From assembly GCF_024213665.1 (NCBI RefSeq), contig NZ_JANAVP010000005.1, positions 227,927-291,926 on the forward strand: DNA of 64,000 nt, given 5' to 3'. The notes under the pieces are model-generated. The model had not been told where the DNA came from. It made no database searches and was given only the letters and a program-made list of their open reading frames with translations. Position 1 is the stretch's first letter, and every line of letters starts with the position of its first letter. The translations under genes and the position numbers were made by a program. Of the stretch, positions 18,659-26,779 are shown in pieces. Source of the stretch: Streptomyces sp. A3M-1-3 (GTDB taxonomy: Bacteria; Actinomycetota; Actinomycetes; Streptomycetales; Streptomycetaceae).

Positions 18659-20041
18659 CTAGCGCGAACCCCGCCACCCCTGCGGATCGACACCACCAGG
18701 GACCGGCGCCCCCTTCTCGTACGGCTCCCGCGTAAACGCGAACGACCCCAGGTCGAGATGGCTCACGGCGCCATCCTCGCCCCGAACCGCCCGCAGCGTC
18801 TCGCCCGCGTAATAGCCGTCGAGGCCGGTCCAGGAACCGTCGCCGCTCGCCCGGAACCGTGCACTCCGGCCGCCGCCGCCCACCAGCGGTCCCAGCTCCA
18901 GCCCCCCGTCCGCGGACAGCCGCAATCCGTACGCCGCAGTCCCCCAGTACCAGGCGCCGGTCAACTCCAGCAGTCCCTTGTCCACTTCGGGCATCGGCCG
19001 CCATGACTCCGGAATACGCGGCTCCGCCTCCGCCACGATCCGTACGAGATCAGCCGCCACCGCCGACGCCGGCAGCCCCGACGTGCAGTTGGCCAGCGTC
19101 ACCGCCGCCACATCGTCCGCCTCGCTCACCCACAGCCCCGCCACGAACCCCGGCAGCGAACCACTGTGCCCCACCAGCGTCCTGCCCCCGACGCCCGAAA
19201 CCTGCAAGCCCAGCCCGTATACCGCCTCCATCGCACCCGACTCCGGCGGCCCCGACGGCGTACGCATCTCCCGCACCGACTCCGCGCCAAGCACCCGCTC
19301 GTCACCCCCGGCCAGGAACACCGCGAACCGCGCCAGATCACCCGCCGTGGACCACAGCTGCCCGGCCGGCGACATCAGCCCCAGATCCTCCAAAGGCTCG
19401 GGCAGCATCACATCCGCCCACGGATGCACCGCCCACCCACCGGCATGAGGAGCCTCCGGCTGCGCCGTCGTACGCCGCAGACCGAGCGGCTCCAGCACCT
19501 CGCGCCGCAGCACCTCCTCCCACGGCGCCCCGCGCAGCGCCTCGACCAGCGAACCGAGCAGCGTGTAACCGGGATTGGAGTAGTGGAACTTGCCCCCTGC
19601 CGGATGAAGAACCGGCCGCTCACCCAGCACATCGCCCAGCTCCGGCCGCAGCGCGCCGGACGTCCGCTCCCACCACGGCCCGGGCGTCTCCGCCGCCAGC
19701 CCGGCGGTGTGCCCCAGCAACTGACCGATGGTCACCTCCCCCACCCCCGTGCCCGGCAGATGCTTCTCCAGCGGATCCCCCAGGCTCAGCAGCCCCTCGT
19801 CACGCAGCCGCAGCACCAGCACAGCCGTGAAGGTCTTGGTGATCGACCCGATGCGGTACTGCACATTCGCGTCCGGCCCGTGCCCCTCCACCGAGGTACG
19901 CGAACCCGTCCAGACGGTCCGTCCACCACGCACCACCGCCGCGACGACCGACGGAGCCCGGCCCTCCGCCTGAGCGGTGGCGATGCGGTGCAACAAAGCC
20001 CGGCGCGTACCGGGAAGAAGCTCTTCAAGCGCAGATGTCAT
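18659..20041 (-). CDS. Serine hydrolase, class C beta-lactamase/esterase family
   Basis: 460 residues. The penicillin-recognising-enzyme motifs are present in order: SITK (catalytic Ser and Lys, about residue 66), YSN (about 154) and HSG (about 293, in place of KTG). There is no signal peptide, so a cytoplasmic peptidase or esterase is more likely than a secreted beta-lactamase. A C-terminal lipocalin-like region (from about residue 355, LTGAWYWGTAAYGL) completes the usual architecture. ATG 20041 follows GAGGTG. The gene marks the left limit of the accessory island; immediately upstream the sequence becomes a patchwork of fragments. Confidence 0.88.
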   Translation of the reverse strand: MTSALEELLPGTRRALLHRIATAQAEGRAPSVVAAVVRGGRTVWTGSRTSVEGHGPDANVQYRIGSITKTFTAVLVLRLRDEGLLSLGDPLEKHLPGTGVGEVTIGQLLGHTAGLAAETPGPWWERTSGALRPELGDVLGERPVLHPAGGKFHYSNPGYTLLGSLVEALRGAPWEEVLRREVLEPLGLRRTTAQPEAPHAGGWAVHPWADVMLPEPLEDLGLMSPAGQLWSTAGDLARFAVFLAGGDERVLGAESVREMRTPSGPPESGAMEAVYGLGLQVSGVGGRTLVGHSGSLPGFVAGLWVSEADDVAAVTLANCTSGLPASAVAADLVRIVAEAEPRIPESWRPMPEVDKGLLELTGAWYWGTAAYGLRLSADGGLELGPLVGGGGRSARFRASGDGSWTGLDGYYAGETLRAVRGEDGAVSHLDLGSFAFTREPYEKGAPVPGGVDPQGWRGSR

Positions 20042-20323
20042 GACACACCTCTATCTCCGCAGGGCCCCGCAGTCGAACCATTTCGCCACTGCGCCGCTGT
20101 AGGTTTCCCTAACCTGAATCAGCGTCAGATTCTGTGACCTGTGGTTTCACGTGCCGTTCCAGCACCGTGTCGGTGCCGTAATCCCGTGGCACTTGTCGTT
20201 TTCTTAAGAGGTGTCGTCGCCCGCATCTCGGTGTCGTGCATGCGTTTGGCGGGCTCTGCCCAGCGCTCGTGCGGCGCGGCGATGAACTCCATGAGAAGGG
20301 CGGCGCTCTCGACGACGTTCGAG
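20042..20323. other. Junk region with a possible minus-strand gene fragment
   Basis: No complete gene. On the minus strand, 20205-20323 reads [20 protein letters not shown] and onward with coding-like codon use, then degenerates. It looks like the tail of an unidentified protein cut at the same point (20324) where the plus-strand glycosyltransferase fragment begins. Confidence 0.35.
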
Positions 20324-20762
20324 CCGCGCGCAGGGCCGCCGCGTACTCGCCTCGCACGGCTGGGCCGACCTGGCCCTGATCGACGACGGGAACGACTGCT
20401 TCGTCGTCGGCGAGGTCAACCATCAGGCACTGTTCGGCCGGGTGGCCGCCGTCGTGCACCACGGCGGCGCGGGCACGACGACGACGGCCACCCGGGCCGG
20501 CGCGCCCCAGGTGGTGGTACCCCAGTTCGTGGACCAGCCGTACTGGGCGGGCCGGGTGGCCGACCTGGGCATCGGCACGGCACACGACGGTCCGACTCCG
20601 ACCACCGAGTCCCTGTCAGCCGCGCTCAAGACGGCCCTGACCCCCGAGACCCGCGCACGAGCGACCGCCGTGGCCGGCACGATCCGCACCGACGGGACGA
20701 CGGTGGCAGCGACGCTACTGCTCGACGCGATCAGCCGAGAAAGGCCGCCAATGTCCGCGTGA
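20324..20762 (+). pseudogene. Glycosyltransferase (GT1/MGT type), C-terminal fragment
   Basis: The fragment starts abruptly at [20 protein letters not shown] and continues through the nucleotide-sugar-binding signature [20 protein letters not shown] and [20 protein letters not shown] to a stop at 20760. This is the C-terminal 140 or so residues of a family of about 400 residues that glycosylates macrolides, glycopeptides or rifamycins. The upstream two thirds are missing. A second piece of the same kind of gene, ending with the same RAQGRR segment, lies at 23099-23268 beyond helR, and a 20-bp DNA identity (20324-20343 with 23231-23250) links the two. Not expected to be functional. Confidence 0.8.
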
Positions 20763-20902
20763 ACCACACGGGATCATCGAGCCAGGACCCAGAACACGAG
20801 AACCTACAAACCCTGGCGACCTGAACCGACAACGGCCACGGGGTCCCCGTCAGGCGGAGCGTTGCTCGTCATGGCCACCAGGTTCGTCACGCCGGTCCAG
20901 AC

Positions 20903-20922
20903 GCCTTGCTGCGCGCAATGGC
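20903..20922. promoter_or_regulatory. Imperfect inverted repeat upstream of helR
   Basis: GCCTTGC-N5-GCAATGGC, 30 bp before the start. helR genes are controlled by a rifamycin-associated palindromic element rich in CTTGC/GCAAG; this is a weak, widely spaced version at the right place and may be a decayed copy or chance. Confidence 0.25.
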
Positions 20923-20952
20923 TGCAAGCGACCTCAGATCGGAGCTGATGAC

Positions 20953-23098
20953 GTGAACCCCCTGACTACCAGCGCGTTTGATCTTCCCGACCACCTCTCC
21001 CCCAAGGCCGACCCGACGCTGATCGCCGGCGATGAGCAGCACTTCGCGGCCATCGCGGAGTGCCTCGGGCAGTCGATCGCCGACCTGTCCGACCGCCTCG
21101 ATGCCGAGCGCAAGGCGCCCGGCGGCATAGGCCAGCAGGCGATGGACCGGGACATGGAGATCCACCGGCTGACCGCTCGCCTGCGCGCACTGCGTCGCTT
21201 CGGTTTGGACCTGTGCCTCGGACACATGGTCAGCGCAGACAACCCCGAGCCCATGTACGTCGGACGACTTGGCCTCACGGACAGCGCGGGTCGTCGGCTG
21301 CTGCTCGACTGGCGCTCCCCCGCGGCCGAGCCATTCTTCGGAGCCACCCACGCCAACCCGATGGGTCTGGCAAGCCGCCGCAGGTATCGCTGGACCCGCG
21401 GCCGGATCAGCGACTACTGGGACGAGGTGTTCACCTCGGACGGGTTTGTCGGGCACGCCGCGCTCGACGACCAGTCCGCCTTCATCGCCAGCCTGGGCAG
21501 CAACCGGTCGACCCGGATACGAGACGTGCTCGCCACAATCCAGGCCGACCAGGACGCCGTCATCCGCGCGGGATCCCGCGGCGCTCTCGTCGTCGACGGC
21601 GGTCCGGGTACGGGGAAGACCGTCGTCGCTCTGCACCGCTCTGCCTACCTCCTCTACTCCGACCCTCGCCTCGGTCACCGTCGGGGCGGCGTGCTGTTCG
21701 TCGGTCCGCACCAGCCCTACCTGGCCTACGTCGCCGACGTCCTCCCCAGCCTCGGAGAGGAGGGCGTGCAGACCTGCACCCTTCGGGACCTCGTCGCCGA
21801 GGGAGCCGCAGCAGCGATCGAGCCCGACCCGAATGTGGCCCTCCTGAAGTCGTCCGCGAACCTGGTGAAGGCGATCGAGACGGCCGTCAGGTTCTACGAG
21901 GAGCCGCCCACCAAGGGGATGACGATCACGGCCCACTGGTCCGACATCTGGCTGAGCGCCGACGATTGGGCCGTGGCGTTCGAAGCAGCAGAACCCGGTA
22001 CTCCGCACAACGAGGCGCGCGACCAGATCTGGGAGGAGCTGCTCACAATCCTGGTGGACAAGCACGACGACGACGCCTCGGGCGGCCTGCTCCGCAAGTC
22101 GCTGCTGCAGAACAGGGAACTGCTCACGACCTTCAACCGCGCGTGGCCGCTGATCGAAGCGGCTGACCTCGTCGGAGACCTGTGGTCGGTACCCGCCTAC
22201 CTGCGGAAGTGCGCTCCCTGGCTCAGCCCCGATGACGTGTCGCAGCTGCAGCGCGGGGACGCCCAGGCCTGGACGGTGTCCGACCTGCCGCTCCTGGACG
22301 CAGCACGGCAGCGGCTCGGCGACCCGGAGGCGTCGCGACGTAAGCGTCGGCACAACGCCGCTGTCGCCGCCGAACGCGAGCACGTGGCCAAGGTCGTCGA
22401 CGCCCTGCTTGAGGCCGATGACGACGGTGAAGGTGCGGTGACGATGCTGCGCGGACAGGACATAAGGGACACCCTGGTCGACGAGACCGCACCGCCCAGC
22501 ACCGAACCGGACCTGCTCGCTGGCCCGTTCGCGCACATCGTCGTGGACGAGGCACAGGAACTGACCGACGCAGAGTGGCAAATGCTGCTGCTCCGGTGCC
22601 CGTCCCGGAGCTTCACCATCGTCGGGGATCGTGCCCAGGCCAGGCACGGGTTCACGGAGTCGTGGCAGGAGCGGCTCGAGCGGATCGGGCTCGACCGGAT
22701 CAACCTGGCCTCCCTGAGCATCAACTACCGGACGCCGGAAGAAATCATGGCGGAAGCCGAGCCGGTCATCCGGGCCGTGCTCCCGGACGCCAACGTGCCG
22801 ACCTCCATCCGCAGCAGCGACGTCCCCGTCGTACACGGATCTGCTTCGGATCTGAGCTCGATCCTCGACACCTGGCTTGCCGCACATGCCGACGGGATCG
22901 CCTGCGTCATCGGCGATCCCACATTCCGGACGACGTCCCGCGTCCGGTCGCTGACCCCGGAGCTGTCGAAGGGGCTCGAGTTCGACATGGTCGTCCTCAT
23001 CGACCCAGAGGCGTTCGGCAAGGGTCGAAGGAGCGGTCGACCGCTATGTCGCGATGACCCGAGCGACCCAGCAACTCGTCATCCTCACGAGCTCCTGA
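20953..23098 (+). pseudogene. helR: helR, RNA polymerase-recycling ATPase of the HelD family, frameshifted near its end
   Basis: HelD/HelR proteins are UvrD-like ATPases that pull stalled or rifamycin-bound RNA polymerase off DNA; HelR gives rifamycin tolerance in Streptomyces. GTG 20953 has GGAG at 8 bp. Seen in order: N-terminal coiled coil, the YVGRLGL and DWRSPAAEPF segment, Walker A GGPGTGKTVVALHRS (about residue 217), DEAQELTDAEW (about 528), SINYRTPEE and SKGLEFDMVVLIDPE. At about 23026 the frame breaks (two bases missing or one extra). The remaining conserved end, EGAVDRYVAMTRATQQLVIL and TSS-stop, is intact in another frame to 23098. The break removes helicase motif VI with its arginine finger. 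Recent mutation or sequence error. Confidence 0.82.
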
Positions 23099-23268
23099 CG
23101 TCGGCCGGACGAACGCCCACCCCCGGCCGAGTTGGTGTCGTTCCTGGGACGCCGGTGCACCACCGGTGTACGTGGGCTTCGACAGCGGGAGCGTCCCGAA
23201 GGACATCGCCCGGGTGGCCATCGAGGCGATCCGCGCGCAGGGCCGCCGCGCACTCGTCTCCCACGCAC
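23099..23268 (+). pseudogene. Glycosyltransferase middle fragment
   Basis: Right after the helR stop, the plus strand encodes PAELVSFLG and, after a frameshift, DAGAPPVYVGFDSGSVPKDI and ARVAIEAIRAQGRRALVSH. This is the linker and first strand of the C-terminal Rossmann domain of the same GT1-type family as the fragment at 20324. It breaks at about 23268, where minus-strand transposon sequence begins. Read together, the two fragments would join at the shared RAQGRR segment, so one gene (or two tandem copies) has been split on either side of helR. Confidence 0.7.
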
Positions 23269-23685
23269 CGCTCGTGCCCCTGGTCGGTGTGCTCGCCCTC
23301 CTCCTCGGTCACACGTCGGTGGAGCCGTTCAGCGAAGGCGAGGGCGGCCGTGGTCTTGCCCAGGCCGGGGAAGGCGTCAATGGCGATGCTGCCTTTGACC
23401 TTGTCGCCGTCCTGCTCGTTGCTGTCGACGATGTCCCACAGGTCCTCGTGTAGGGCGTCCATCTGCGGGGTTCGCAGCAGCCCGAGGTTCGCGTGCCACT
23501 TGCGCCGGCGCCGGTCGTAGTCGGCGCTGGCCTTATGCCCAGAAGGGACAGCTGACGGCGTGTGAGGTGGTCGGGGCGGGGCCGCGACGGACCATCCACC
23601 AGGCGTCGGAGGCCTTCTTGCGGGACAGGGTCAGGTGGTCCAGTTTGGCGTGGAGACTATCCTCGGAAAGCTTCCGGTCAGTCAT
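23269..23685 (-). pseudogene. TniB-like transposition ATPase, truncated and frameshifted
   Basis: The minus strand starts with ATG 23685 (MTDRKLSEDSLHAKLDHL), passes through LTRRQLSLLG in a second frame and then, in a third frame, KWHANLGLLRTPQMDALHED and the Walker A FPGLGKTTAALAFAERLHR. This is the N-terminal third of the AAA ATPase that works with a Mu/Tn7-type DDE transposase to choose targets. At least two frameshifts and loss of everything after about residue 125 make it non-functional. Its ATG overlaps the stop of the preceding transposase fragment (ATGA), the normal operon arrangement for these transposons. Confidence 0.7.
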
Positions 23686-23995
23686 CGATGTCCTTCAAGG
23701 CCGTTGCGTAGAAGTCGATTTCCTCGTCCAGCTCTTCGAGGCTGTCCCCGTCGTCATCGCCTTCTTCCACTTTTGGGACGGCTTCGGCTGTCGGGGGCTC
23801 GGTCTGTGCCGGCCGGGACAGCACGTGGGCGACCGACGGCAGAGTGTCCACGGTGGTGGCATCTTCGGGGATCTCGACGGCTCGCTGTTCGCGGGAGAGC
23901 CGCAGGGCCATCCGCCGTTCATCGCGGCGCGGATTCCGACACGGGATTCGGGATCCCACAGCCGCTTTAGGCTCCAACTCGGAATGCCTATTCCC
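23678..23995 (-). pseudogene. TniA-like (Mu-type) transposase, C-terminal fragment
   Basis: Only the tail of the integrase-type transposase remains: an arginine-rich stretch (RRDERRMALRLSREQRAVEI) and an acidic end (KVEEGDDDGDSLEELDEE, then FYATALKDIDD). No DDE catalytic core is present. It is directly followed, with a 4-bp ATGA overlap, by the TniB-like fragment. Homology ends at about 24000, exactly where a sequence repeated at 29564 begins, which marks a recombination joint. Confidence 0.6.
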
Positions 23996-24001
23996 AATTG
24001 A

Positions 24002-24070
24002 TGACCTGGGCGTTCTTGCACTGTCTTATTAGGGGACAGGGGCGATTCGTCTCACGATCTTGTCCCATGC
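24002..24070. repeat. Direct repeat copy 1
   Basis: TGACCTGGGCGTTCTTG (24002-24018) recurs exactly at 29564-29580. After a 28-base difference the likeness resumes: GTCTCACGATCTTGTCCCATG here against GTCTCACGGCCTTGTCACCCATG there. The 24.0-24.19 kb stretch has no gene. Confidence 0.7.
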
Positions 24071-24193
24071 CGGCTGCGGGGGATGGGGCGCGGCTCGTCT
24101 ACTTGACTGCGATCGGATTTACCGGCGCGCCGACCGCTGACTCACCCTCGCCCTGTTTCGCCTCACCACCCACTGCCGCCCCGCGGACGGCTA

Positions 24194-25083
24194 ACTGATC
24201 GTTTCAGAATGAGGTGCGGAGGCGTCGCAAGCAGATGATGCTGCAGGCGAGTTGGAGGAGCCCCAGGTGGAGGTCGGCTCGTATCTCGTAGCGGATCCGC
24301 AGTCGCTTGAACTGGTGGAGCCAGGCGAAGGTCCGCTCGACGACCCACCGGGTCTTCCCCAGGCCGGAGCCGTGGGCTGTGCCTTTGCGGGCGATCTTCG
24401 GTGTGATGCCCCGTGCACGTAGAAGCCGACGGTACTTGTCGTAGCCGTATCCGCGGTCGGCGAACAGCCGCCCGGGCCGGTGGCGTGGCCTGCTCCGGCG
24501 GCCGCGAATGCGGGGTATGGCGTCCAGCAGCGGCATGAGCTGGGTGACATCGTGACGGTTGCCGCTGGTCAGCAAGACGGCGAGAGGCGTTCCGTGCCGG
24601 TCGGTGATCAGGTGGTGCTTGGAGCCGGGCCGGGCGCGGTCAACCGGCGAAGGTCCGGTGTGAGCCTCCCTTTCAAGGCCCTCACGTGTGAGCCGTCGAC
24701 CGCCGCGTCGTCCAGGTCCACAAGGCCGGCCCGCCGCAGCTCCGTCAGAAGGGCCGCGTGCAGGCGGGGCCAGACGCCTGCTTCAGTCCAGTCCCGCAGG
24801 CGCCACCATGCCGTCACTCCGCTGCAGCCGACACGCTCCGTCGGCACATCTGCCCAGCTCACACCCTTGCGCAAGACGTAGACGATCCCCCGCAGGGCAG
24901 CCCGGTCGTCCACCGGCAACCGCCCCGGGTATCGCCGGCGCCGCGGTAGACGGGGCGGCAGCAGCGGAGCGACACGTTCCCACAGCTCATCAGGCACAAG
25001 ATCATCCGACACCCGCAGAACTCTGCCGTCGGCAACCTCAACCGCCAAGCCCCCTGCACCCAACTCATTCCGAAATGATCAGT
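24194..25083 (-). mobile_element. IS5-family (IS427-like) insertion sequence
   Basis: An 890-bp element bounded by 20-bp terminal inverted repeats, ACTGATCGTTTCAGAATGAG at the left and the complement of ACTGATCATTTCGGAATGAG at the right (two mismatches). It is flanked by TA on both sides, the usual duplicated target of the IS427 group. One transposase is encoded in two overlapping frames. CGCCCCGCGG occurs just outside both ends (24177 and 25090), not immediately adjacent to the TA. All catalytic motifs are present, so the element looks intact. Confidence 0.85.
24204..25012 (-). CDS. IS5-family transposase made by -1 frameshifting
   Basis: DDE transposase that cuts and joins the element's ends. 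The first frame (GTG 25012, SDDLVPDELWERVAPLLPP) contains the first catalytic Asp in LVDLDDAAVDGSHV and stops at 24608. The second frame (to 24204) contains the second Asp in LFADRGYGYDKYRRLL and the Glu in RWVVERTFAWLHQF. The frames overlap around 24668-24680, where the mRNA reads TTGAAAGGGAGG, a plausible slippery site for the -1 shift used by this group. The joined product is about 269 residues, normal for the family. Full residue set suggests activity. Confidence 0.85.
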
Positions 25084-25086
25084 TAG

Positions 25087-25319
25087 TAGCGCCCCGCGGC
25101 GTTCGCGAGACGTGGTTGCGACCTATGCGGCACCACCGACATTTCTCCTCGCCTACCTGACTACAGCGCGGGCTGACCGCACTGATCGTGGTGCGTGGAC
25201 GCCAACATGGGCACAGAGCCTTGAGCAGGCACATTCGCGCACCTGGATACCGCGTGTCGCCTACAAGATCAATCTCAGCGAAAGCCCGAAGTTGGCCCCG
25301 TAGCGGCGCCTCGATCCGG
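25087..25319. other. Gap without recognisable gene
   Basis: 233 bp between the IS5-family element and the DUF4186 gene. A 63-codon plus-strand frame (25112) has no ribosome site, no coding bias and no recognisable motif. Nothing else is seen. Confidence 0.5.
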
Positions 25320-25691
25320 TCACGGCGGCGGGCGGTGGGGAGCGTACTGCCCTACGATCCATCGGCAGACCGCTTCCACGACGTAGCCTTGCTCGGCGTC
25401 GTCGAGCGCACGCCCGGCGGGGATGCCGTGCCAGCGCTCCAGGCAGGTGCGGCAGCACGTCGCGGTGGCGTGCTGCGCGACGAACACGGGATGCCCGCGG
25501 TAGGGCGTCTGACGGCCGTCGTTGCGCGGTTCGGCCGGGGCCAGCCTGCGCTCGACCAACTCCTCGGCGTGTCTGCGCACGGTTGTGATGCCGCGCAGGT
25601 CGACCACCGCACGGTCCCGGCCACGTAGCCGAAACTTTGCGCGGAAGTGGTGCTGCCCGATCCGGTGCAGCCTGGCATCCAACTCGTCCAT
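25320..25691 (-). CDS. DUF4186-family protein
   Basis: 123 residues matching the conserved DUF4186 pattern: FRAKFRLRGRDRAVVDLRG, IRRHAE-type helix (VRRHAEELVERRLAPAEP), NDGRQTPYRGHPVFVAQHAT and ATCCRTCLERWHGIPAGRAL. The paired cysteines and the QHATATCC box suggest a metal site; function is unknown. ATG 25691 shares one base with the stop codon of the DUF488 gene (TGATG), so the two are translationally coupled and probably act together. They belong to a block bracketed by IS5-family ends. Confidence 0.8.
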   Translation of the reverse strand: MDELDARLHRIGQHHFRAKFRLRGRDRAVVDLRGITTVRRHAEELVERRLAPAEPRNDGRQTPYRGHPVFVAQHATATCCRTCLERWHGIPAGRALDDAEQGYVVEAVCRWIVGQYAPHRPPP

Positions 25692-26167
25692 CACCACGGG
25701 CGCAGATGATCGATCGTGACGCGGTGTTGCTCGGCCAATCGCTGGGCGATCAACGAGCGGTGGCAAGCCTCTGGGTCGCGCTCGACACAGAACAGCGCTG
25801 CGACCCCACCACTCGACAGCGCCGACACGACCGGCGTGAGGTCGGCGCTGTCGAGGATTTCGGCGGTGCAGCGGCGCGTGTACTCGGTAGCGAGCTCGCG
25901 GCGCGAGCGCTTGCCGACCCCTTGGCGATCGTCCTCGGCGTACTGGAGCTGGCGTAGCTCGGTGGTTGGGGCGAGCTCGAGATGGTGCTCGTAGGCGATC
26001 CGGGCATGGGCGAGAGCCGCCCGCAGCCGGAGTGAGTTCGCCCAGGCGTACTCGGGTCCGCGGACACCGCGGCGCTGACGTACGTCGAGCAGCAGGCGGA
26101 CGTCTGCGTGCCGCAGTCGTTGCAGGAACGACTCGCCGTGGAGGCCATAGACGCCGATTGTCACCAT
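25691..26167 (-). CDS. DUF488-family protein
   Basis: 158 residues. The N-terminus MVTIGVYGLHGESFLQRLRH is the typical DUF488 start (thumb-like loop followed by DVRLLLDVRQRRGVRGPEYA), and the C-terminal CVERDPEACHRSLIAQRLAE carries the family hallmark Cys-x-E-x-x-P-x-x-C-H-R, thought to be a catalytic or metal site. Biochemical role is unknown. GTG 26176 is an alternative start. The stop overlaps the DUF4186 start by one base. It lies downstream of RidA on the same strand, 81 bp away. Confidence 0.85.
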   Translation of the reverse strand: MVTIGVYGLHGESFLQRLRHADVRLLLDVRQRRGVRGPEYAWANSLRLRAALAHARIAYEHHLELAPTTELRQLQYAEDDRQGVGKRSRRELATEYTRRCTAEILDSADLTPVVSALSSGGVAALFCVERDPEACHRSLIAQRLAEQHRVTIDHLRPW

Positions 26168-26247
26168 TCTGAGCACCGGAAATCACCCATCTGCCTGCTA
26201 CTCGTGCCGGTTCAACCGGCACCGGTAGCAGAGGCGGCGAGGTCGCA

Positions 26248-26643
26248 TCACGCGACGGCGGTCCCCTCAAGCTCGACCATCTGTCCGGGGATCGCCAGCC
26301 GCGTCACCCCGAGCATCGTGGTGGTCGGCGCCACCCCGGCGGCGCCCAACCGCGCCGCCAGCACGCCGTAGTGCTGGAAAAGCAGATCGACGTCGGTCGT
26401 GTAGACGTTGAGCCGGACGAGGTTCGCGAGAGACATGCCGGCCTCGCCGAGCACGGCCTCCAGGTTGTCGATACTCAGCGCCAACTGCGCCGCCATGTCA
26501 CCGTCATGCTGGGGCTTGCCGTCGCCGCTCATCGCGGTCTGCCCCGAGATGTACAGGGTCCGGGTGTGCCCGGAGACGACCTCACCCTGGTTAAATCCCA
26601 TCTCCACCGACCACGTCACCGGGTTGACCGCCGTTCGTTCCAT
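26248..26643 (-). CDS. RidA-family protein (reactive intermediate deaminase)
   Basis: 131 residues. RidA/YjgF proteins hydrolyse reactive 2-aminoacrylate-type enamines or related imines. Visible features are SGHTRTLYISGQTAMSGDGK, the helix LSIDNLEAVLGEAGMSLANL with VRLNVYTTDVD, and the end TTTMLGVTRLAIPGQMVELE. The usual active-site arginine position is not certain (the family's CxR is replaced around GVTRLA), so it may be an Rid subfamily with another role. ATG 26643 has GGAG about 11 bases upstream. It diverges from the WYL regulator, whose operator region they share. Confidence 0.85.
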   Translation of the reverse strand: MERTAVNPVTWSVEMGFNQGEVVSGHTRTLYISGQTAMSGDGKPQHDGDMAAQLALSIDNLEAVLGEAGMSLANLVRLNVYTTDVDLLFQHYGVLAARLGAAGVAPTTTMLGVTRLAIPGQMVELEGTAVA

Positions 26644-26779
26644 TGCCACGTCAGCTCCATTCGATTCATTGGGAGTACGTACGTCCATCGGCTCGGTAGC
26701 CGCCGGCTTCGACGTCGTGTTAACGAGCCTCGCAACAAATCACGACATCCTTAGTCATGTATTCCGATAAAGTTCTCGT

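Noticed and set aside
20143..20158. GGTTTCACGTGCCGTT as a parS site
   Set aside because: Only the left half-site is present; the right arm does not match, so ParB binding is unlikely.
20887..22887. Long antisense frame opposite helR
   Set aside because: It mirrors helR codons, with repetitive Val/Gly/Arg composition and no start site.
22980..23520. An apparent 855-residue HelR extending to 23520
   Set aside because: Beyond 23026 the reading frame no longer matches HelR and runs through glycosyltransferase and transposon remnants; it is an artefact of the frameshift.
24177..25099. CGCCCCGCGG flanking the IS5-family element as a 10-bp target duplication
   Set aside because: The copies are separated from the element ends by unequal spacers and the immediate TA duplication explains the insertion; probably chance in GC-rich DNA.
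25112..25303. Plus-strand 63-codon frame beside the IS5-family element
   Set aside because: No ribosome site, coding bias or motif; likely non-coding.
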